A stretch of DNA of 11,833 nt. It comes from Hemicentrotus pulcherrimus (Eukaryota; Echinodermata; Echinoidea; Camarodonta; Strongylocentrotidae). Every line of letters begins with the position of its first letter. The first letter of the stretch is position 1. Where the stretch lies: positions 85,451 to 97,283 of the forward strand of contig BEXV01000018.1 of NCBI GenBank assembly GCA_003118195.1. The letters are read 5' to 3'. Below the pieces are notes generated by a model. The model saw only the letters and a list, made by a program, of their open reading frames with translations. It searched no databases and was not told where the DNA came from. A program made the position numbers and the translations under genes. Shown here in pieces: positions 7,468 through 11,833 of this stretch.

Positions 7468-8595
7468 ATGGTATCCACGACAATGTGGAATAATCGGAGG
7501 CAGTTCATAATTGGCAGTTTGCTTTTTTTGGGTACTGTCACATTTTTCATGATCGTCGGTGATTTGCGCGTGGTCGGTGTCACAAGCGAACACAGCAAAG
7601 TTCAGAGTCGCCCTGTAAGCATACATGACCACGGTTGTTATACCATCAGCAACACATTCGCCACCACGGCCCATTCAAAGGAGGTCCTGGAAGAACGAAG
7701 TTGTTCTAAGAGCGTCCCAAATGTCCTCATTATTGGCAGTAAGAAGTGTGGCACCACGACGCTCAAGAACTTCTTAGGCTTTCATCCACAAATCGCTGCT
7801 GCGGAAACCGAAGCTCACTACTACGACACAAACATTTTCATGGGCTTAGACTGGTTCATAGATCAACTACCGTATGCTCTTCCAAATCAACTCGTAGTTG
7901 AGAAGACGCCGCGGTATTTAGTCTATCCTGGTGTCCAGGAAAAGATGAAGAAGGATCTCAGTCCCGACATCAAACTGATCATCGTCCTCCGAGAACCAGT
8001 GACACGAGCAATTTCTGACTTCACGCATATTACCTTCAAGCGGTACACCTCAGAAAAACATTTGCGGGACAAACGAGGTGATGGCAAACCCACTTTGTCT
8101 CCAGAGCAAGCCACGCGTCGAAAATATTTCAAAAGGATAGAAGCTAAGAATAATCAACAATACCCCAATTATGACAGAATGGGGCTCACATTTGAAGACT
8201 CAATATTAACTGATAAAGGCGATATTGATGTCAACAGTGCTATTATTGACACAAGTATTTACGTAAAGTATTTGAAGAAATGGTTAAAGTATTACTCAAG
8301 AGATCAAATTCTGGTTCTAGACGGTGAGCAGTTGATCCTAGAACCGTATCAAATCATGCAGAAGGTAGAGAAATTCTTAGGCATTGAACCATTCTTTCTC
8401 CCTGAGAATTTTCATTTCAATGTTCAAAAACGCTTTTATTGTCTTTCTCAGCCTATTTATGCCTGTATGAAGCCATCAAAGGGACGCGTGCACCCCTCAG
8501 TAAGTGATGAAATCGTTGACAAGTTAAAACAATTTTATATGCCCTATAATATAGAGCTTGAAGAACTTTTGAACCAGACGTTTTCATGGACATAG
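7468..8595 (+). CDS. Heparan sulfate glucosamine 3-O-sulfotransferase, HS3ST1/5-like
   Basis: The enzyme transfers sulfate from PAPS to the 3-OH of glucosamine in heparan sulfate, in the Golgi. The 375-residue type II membrane protein has a short basic cytosolic tail, one membrane helix (about 13-30) and a stem to about 83. The sulfotransferase domain follows: P-loop IIGSKKCGTTTL (88-99), catalytic Glu115 in TEAHYYD, VEKTP with Lys146, the 3'-phosphate motif LREPVTRAISDF (Arg175, Ser183), Cys325/Cys333 and KGR (338-340). The end FSWT matches the family's usual W-containing C-terminus. The phrases DGEQLI and RFYCL fit the HS3ST1/5 group better than HS3ST2/3/4. Oddities: Cys94 and Thr97 replace the usual Gly and Arg of the P-loop (KGGTR becomes KCGTT), and residues about 192-238 carry a basic insert of 35-40 residues. 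The start is ATG 7468, closed upstream by an in-frame TGA; Met6 (7483), with A at -3, could be used instead. One N-glycosylation sequon, Asn369. The coding exon is intact and single. Confidence 0.93.
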   Translation: MVSTTMWNNRRQFIIGSLLFLGTVTFFMIVGDLRVVGVTSEHSKVQSRPVSIHDHGCYTISNTFATTAHSKEVLEERSCSKSVPNVLIIGSKKCGTTTLKNFLGFHPQIAAAETEAHYYDTNIFMGLDWFIDQLPYALPNQLVVEKTPRYLVYPGVQEKMKKDLSPDIKLIIVLREPVTRAISDFTHITFKRYTSEKHLRDKRGDGKPTLSPEQATRRKYFKRIEAKNNQQYPNYDRMGLTFEDSILTDKGDIDVNSAIIDTSIYVKYLKKWLKYYSRDQILVLDGEQLILEPYQIMQKVEKFLGIEPFFLPENFHFNVQKRFYCLSQPIYACMKPSKGRVHPSVSDEIVDKLKQFYMPYNIELEELLNQTFSWT

Positions 8596-8829
8596 CTAAA
8601 CTGTTTTGAGGATCAACATGTCCTTCTACACAGTGTTCGTTTCGATTATACTCTCCTTTCTCTTTGTAATCTTATTTATGCCTCCAACCTCCATTTTCCT
8701 TATTCATTTCAACCTGTTCATTTTGTTGTGGTTAACCAGATTGTAAAATTATTTTTCATTTAAAATATATTTACCTGTATCGTGTAGCTATAACAGAACA
8801 TTTGAATTTGCATCTTTGTTTTCTGTTTT
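8596..8829 (+). other. Probable 3' UTR of the HS3ST gene
   Basis: AT-rich, T-rich sequence follows the TAG stop. I see no canonical AATAAA before the hAT-like element at 8838, so the polyadenylation site is either a variant signal or lies inside or beyond the element. Confidence 0.4.
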
Positions 8830-8837
8830 TGTCATGC
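8830..8837. repeat. Left target-site duplication of the hAT-like element
   Basis: TGTCATGC matches TGTCATGG at 9907-9914 in 7 of 8 positions. An 8-bp duplication is the hallmark of hAT insertion. Confidence 0.6.
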
Positions 8838-9906
8838 CAAAGGCGGCTCGCCCGGGGGGGGGGGCATAGTGCCCCTGTCGTTCGAAGTACTCCAAAAGTG
8901 CCCCCTCACCTCTGATAAGTGCCCTCTTCATCTCTGATAATTGGGGCCCCTTTACTTTAACAAGTGCCCCTTTTCCTTTGTACGAAGGGCCACCTCCCTT
9001 CTAATAAGTGCCCCTTTTCAACTTTGATAAGTGTCCATTGAATTATGACACAGACTCTTTTTCATTTTTTTATATGTGCCCCTTTCCCTTGTGATAACTG
9101 CCCCTTTTCTTTTTTTAATAAGAGCCTCTTCCCCTTCTCATAGATGTCCCAATTAAAATCTGAAAGGTACCCCTTTTCCATTGTTAAGTGTCCCCTGTCA
9201 TCTCTTATGAGTGCCCCTTTTCATCCCCTTTAAGGGTTCATTTCACAATTGATAACTGTCCATTTTATTGTTAAACATACCCCATTTTCCTTTCTAATGA
9301 GAGCTCCTTTTCTTTTTTAATAAAAGCCCTTCCCCCTTTTCCTTCGTCAAAAGACCCTTTTCTTTTGACAAATGACCCTTTTCCTATATAATAAATACCC
9401 CCTTTTCATCTCTGGTGAGTGCCCTTTTTACTTTTGGCACGTGCTCCTTTTCTTGTCTAATAATGTGCATCCCTAATTTAAAGCAACTAAGAGCAACTGT
9501 TTATTAAAAACTCCCCCATAGCTCTCTTGCATTTATAGTTGATATAATTATGTAACTTATTATATTAAAGCCCTTTTCAGTCTTTCATGATGAGATCGGT
9601 CTTAAATCCAATCAGTCTCTATTTTTTTCTTCATCTTTTTAAGATCGCAATACGACCCCATAAAATGTAATGTTACAATTTGTACTCTCTCGCTCACAAA
9701 TGAGTATTTAGACCATCACGCCCAACTGCAAAGAATGATGCATTAGAGAGAAACAAATATTAAAAACAATTCTGATAGTGTGGTCACAATGTAGGGGTAT
9801 AAACCAATGTCTTAGACAAAACAAAAAATCGCTTTCAGGTTTCCCTTGCTAGGTGCCCCCCCCCCCCTCTCCTCCTCCCAATTTGTTAGACACTCCACCG
9901 CCCCTG
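8838..9906. mobile_element. Non-autonomous hAT-like element, 1069 bp
   Basis: The left end is CAAAGGCGG and the right end on the opposite strand is CAGGGGCGG (7 of 9 matching, close to the hAT pattern CARRGGCGG). Both ends are followed by a G-rich tract: 11 G at 8854-8864 on the left, and 12 C at 9856-9867 on the right. The 8-bp flanks TGTCATGC and TGTCATGG agree at 7 of 8 positions. No transposase frame is present. Most of the left half is a degenerate minisatellite. The element sits 242 bp after the HS3ST stop codon and may lie in or near its 3' UTR. Confidence 0.65.
8896..9473 (+). repeat. Degenerate minisatellite, about 22-23 bp unit
   Basis: The unit is like AAGTGCCCCTTTTCATCTCT plus GAT, repeated roughly 25 times with heavy divergence. 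The clearest units begin at 8896, and later ones appear as GTGCCCCTTTTC or GACCCTTTTC variants. Unit length drifts between about 21 and 23 bp. It is strongly strand-biased (C and T rich on this strand). It lies wholly within the hAT-like element, so it probably expanded inside the transposon. Confidence 0.8.
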
Positions 9907-9914
9907 TGTCATGG
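9907..9914. repeat. Right target-site duplication of the hAT-like element
   Basis: TGTCATGG directly follows the terminal CCGCCCCTG and pairs with TGTCATGC at 8830-8837. Confidence 0.6.
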
Positions 9915-10669
9915 ATATAATAACAACTCTATAATATGAATGAAAATGGCTTGCAGCATAATGGCTATGTCATTGTCGGCTTAGGAGGAAAGTGAAGTAA
10001 TTTCTTAAAAAGGCGAATTGGGTTAATTACTTTGTATAGAATGTTACGCTGACAACGAATGCTTATTCTCTACAACCCCAATGTCGGTATTCCAAATATT
10101 CAAAAGTAACTATAAAATTACGTGCTGCAATTTCCTTCAAAGGTGGTAACATTGCTTTCAAGGACATTGTTTGCCTTTTGATTTTCTGTACTTTGTAACA
10201 ACAGAGAGTCGTTATGCTCCATTTGATTAATTTGACATAATGTTGGCGACAAAAAAAAGTATTGCTGGGTTGAGGAATACCAGATGTTACAAAAATAAGG
10301 GCCTATTTGAACTTTTGTTTTGTTTTAGTATATTGATAAAATGTATTGTATACATGACGTATAAAGTTGTATAAATTATTTAATTGTATGCAGTGAAACC
10401 AGCATGTGGATATAAGGCCTTAAACAAAAAGATGTTGTATTGCCCTTCAGGTGCCAAAACATGGGGGGGGGGCTCCCTCTTTGGGTCGATATTTGTCAGT
10501 TTTGATGTCAATACATTTTTTCTTGATTTTTTGATTTTTGTGTAGGTCGCAAAGGGAAATACAACTTTTTTGGATGTTAGGCCTTAAGGCAAGTCAAATG
10601 AAACATACCAAACTAAGGGCACGTGGCCTTTCTATTCAGGTTGTAAAATTCTTCCTATGGCAAGATGAT
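9915..10669. other. Unassigned DNA
   Basis: No coding frame or element is supported. A run of 10 G residues at 10463-10472 follows CAGGTGCCAAAACAT and resembles a G-rich transposon end, but I found no partner end. Confidence 0.45.
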
Positions 10670-10737
10670 GTGACCACTAGTGACAGGTGGCTTTTATAGA
10701 GAGGTAACTACAATGACAAGGGTGACTACACAATGTC
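10670..10737 (+). repeat. Diverged 17-bp tandem repeat, about four units
   Basis: The successive units GTGACCACTAGTGACAG, GTGGCTTTTATAGAGAG, GTAACTACAATGACAAG and GGTGACTACACAATGTC are in register at 17 bp. Similar 'GTGAC...GAGAG' tandem arrays are familiar from marine invertebrate DNA. This one is short and weak, and no function is implied. Confidence 0.45.
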
Positions 10738-11620
10738 TGAAAGTTATAATAAGAATGAGAATGGAGTAGTTTTATAAGCTCTATGAGCTAATTTGTCATT
10801 GGCCCTGCAGTCACAATGAGTTTTGATGTCTGGTTGAATTAAAGAGATACTTCGGATGAGAAGGATACTCTTTCTGACTATACATCGACTAATATTATTG
10901 TTCATTCATCACAAGAGAGGAGACCTTAAGGAAGTTCTTCGTACATGAATAGGGCTATAGCCTATATTGTATTCTTTGGACTTTTTCTATTATTCAGAAG
11001 AGAAATTTAGAGAGGGCGCAAGTGATCTCAAAATTGATTGACCAAATTAGAAAAGTCATAGAAGAGATATGATGCAGCACTAGGATGTGGTTGATCAGTC
11101 GAAGGTCCGAGGAAGTGCCTGAAACTGAAAGGAAATTCGCCATCTTTATTTTGAAATAGTCATGAGGTTCACGCGTGACGACAGGAGGTGTGAATTGATT
11201 GGTTTTACACATTTTTTTAAAAGACCATTGTTTGCAATGTTTACGGATGGTTGTAGTCATGCGAGGATGAAATTAACGAAGTATAAGCCGTAAATGCATC
11301 GATACTTGCTCCTGTATTTAATGTACAGTGCAAATTTCATTTTTATTAAACGTCCACAAACTTTTTATGTAGCCATAATGGCTGGTCGTTACAGTATATA
11401 TGTACTGTGTACATTGTTATTTTTTACGCATTTAGTTTGGGTTACACATTATTATATTGCCACTTTCATTATTCGTGATTAGTATGAATACATTTGTATC
11501 TTCCTTTTCTATACTGATTATGAATATTATTTTATTTCATCTTATAAATACCTCCATTTTTTGTACAGTATTAATACTCGATTCCTGTGTATGATTTAAA
11601 TCAGGTCATGACAAGTACCT
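10738..11620. other. Unassigned DNA
   Basis: Frames at 10994-11260 (minus) and 11294-11482 (plus) are AT-driven and have no recognisable domain. I see no RNA gene or element in this stretch. Confidence 0.45.
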
Positions 11621-11800
11621 TAGTCACATCGCTAGACCGACTTCATACCGAATCCAAATCTAACGATTCTTGGTTATTCGGGGTAATGTTATAACCGGGC
11701 CCCACCGACGAGAACGATACCAGACCGAAACCAGCCCGATCGAAGAATCACATTACCCGAATAAGCCAGTCGGTCTCGAGTCGGTTTGGCGGTGTGACCA
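11621..11800. mobile_element. Foldback MITE-like element, about 180 bp
   Basis: The left end (11621-11653, TAGTCACATCGCTAGACCG...) and the right end on the opposite strand (11800-11768, TGGTCACACCGCCAAACCG...) agree at about three quarters of 33 positions, with mostly transition differences. An inner stem, TTGGTTATTCGGGGTAATG (11670-11688), matches the reverse complement of CATTACCCGAATAAGCCA (11751-11768) with one indel on each side. The core is GC-rich with repeated ACCGAC motifs, unlike the AT-rich surroundings. No protein is encoded. No target duplication is clear, because the right flank is another element end. Confidence 0.65.
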
Positions 11801-11833
11801 GTGGCGGATCCAGGATCCCCCCCCCCCCCCCCC
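11799..11833 (+). mobile_element. Left end of a hAT-like MITE, cut by the window edge
   Basis: CAGTGGCGGATCCAGG (11799-11814) is the clearest copy of the terminal motif also seen in reverse at 211-226 and 603-618. It is followed by 17 C to the end of the window. It overlaps the last two bases of the foldback element, suggesting one inserted at the edge of the other. Confidence 0.6.

Noticed and set aside
7393..7674. Minus-strand frame of 93 codons opposite the HS3ST start
   Set aside because: It is the antisense shadow of the sulfotransferase exon and leader.
7923..8132. Minus-strand frame of 69 codons inside HS3ST
   Set aside because: Antisense shadow of a well-supported coding region.
8896..9473. 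CRISPR-like array
   Set aside because: Units are contiguous and degenerate without distinct spacers, lie inside a transposon, and the DNA is from an animal.
10448..10472. Another G-rich transposon end (CAGGTGCC plus poly-G)
   Set aside because: No matching opposite end or 8-bp flanking duplication could be found.

Overview
The window looks like draft genomic DNA from a marine invertebrate animal, most likely a non-vertebrate deuterostome such as an echinoderm. This is an inference from the mixture of repeats (a tRNA-derived SINE with an L2-like tail, hAT-type elements with GGCGGATCCAGG ends, G/C homopolymers) and from the style of the single gene. The DNA is AT-rich with almost no bacterial-style coding density. 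There is one ambiguous base (N at 5560), and both window edges lie in G or C homopolymers, which suggests a contig broken at poly-G/C.

The only convincing protein gene is a heparan sulfate glucosamine 3-O-sulfotransferase (HS3ST) on the + strand at 7468-8595. It is one uninterrupted coding exon of 375 codons with a membrane anchor, both PAPS-binding motifs, the catalytic glutamate and the C-terminal cysteine pair. A good 3' splice site at 7104 implies a non-coding 5' exon part (7105-7467) that carries a small upstream ORF. The gene is complete and appears functional, with two unusual residues in the PAPS P-loop and a basic insertion of about 35-40 residues.

Region by region: 1-618 holds G/C-rich hAT-like miniature elements. 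619-1745 is mostly unassigned, with one weak candidate exon at 874-1026. 1746-2116 is a SINE. 2117-5849 is largely unassigned but contains two strong inverted repeats (3380-3505 and 5179-5257). 5847-6678 is the decayed 3' end of a non-LTR retrotransposon, interrupted by a 152-bp MITE. 7105-8837 is the HS3ST gene with its flanks. 8838-9906 is a non-autonomous hAT-like element filled by a degenerate minisatellite and flanked by a near-perfect 8-bp duplication. 9915-11620 is unassigned apart from a short 17-bp tandem repeat. 11621-11800 is a foldback element that abuts another hAT-like end.

I see no operon, CRISPR array, prokaryotic system or clear new multi-gene system. The interesting content is the set of nested mobile elements, the two hairpins without an obvious family, and the unusual residues of the sulfotransferase. 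All family names come from recognition by eye; no database search was run.
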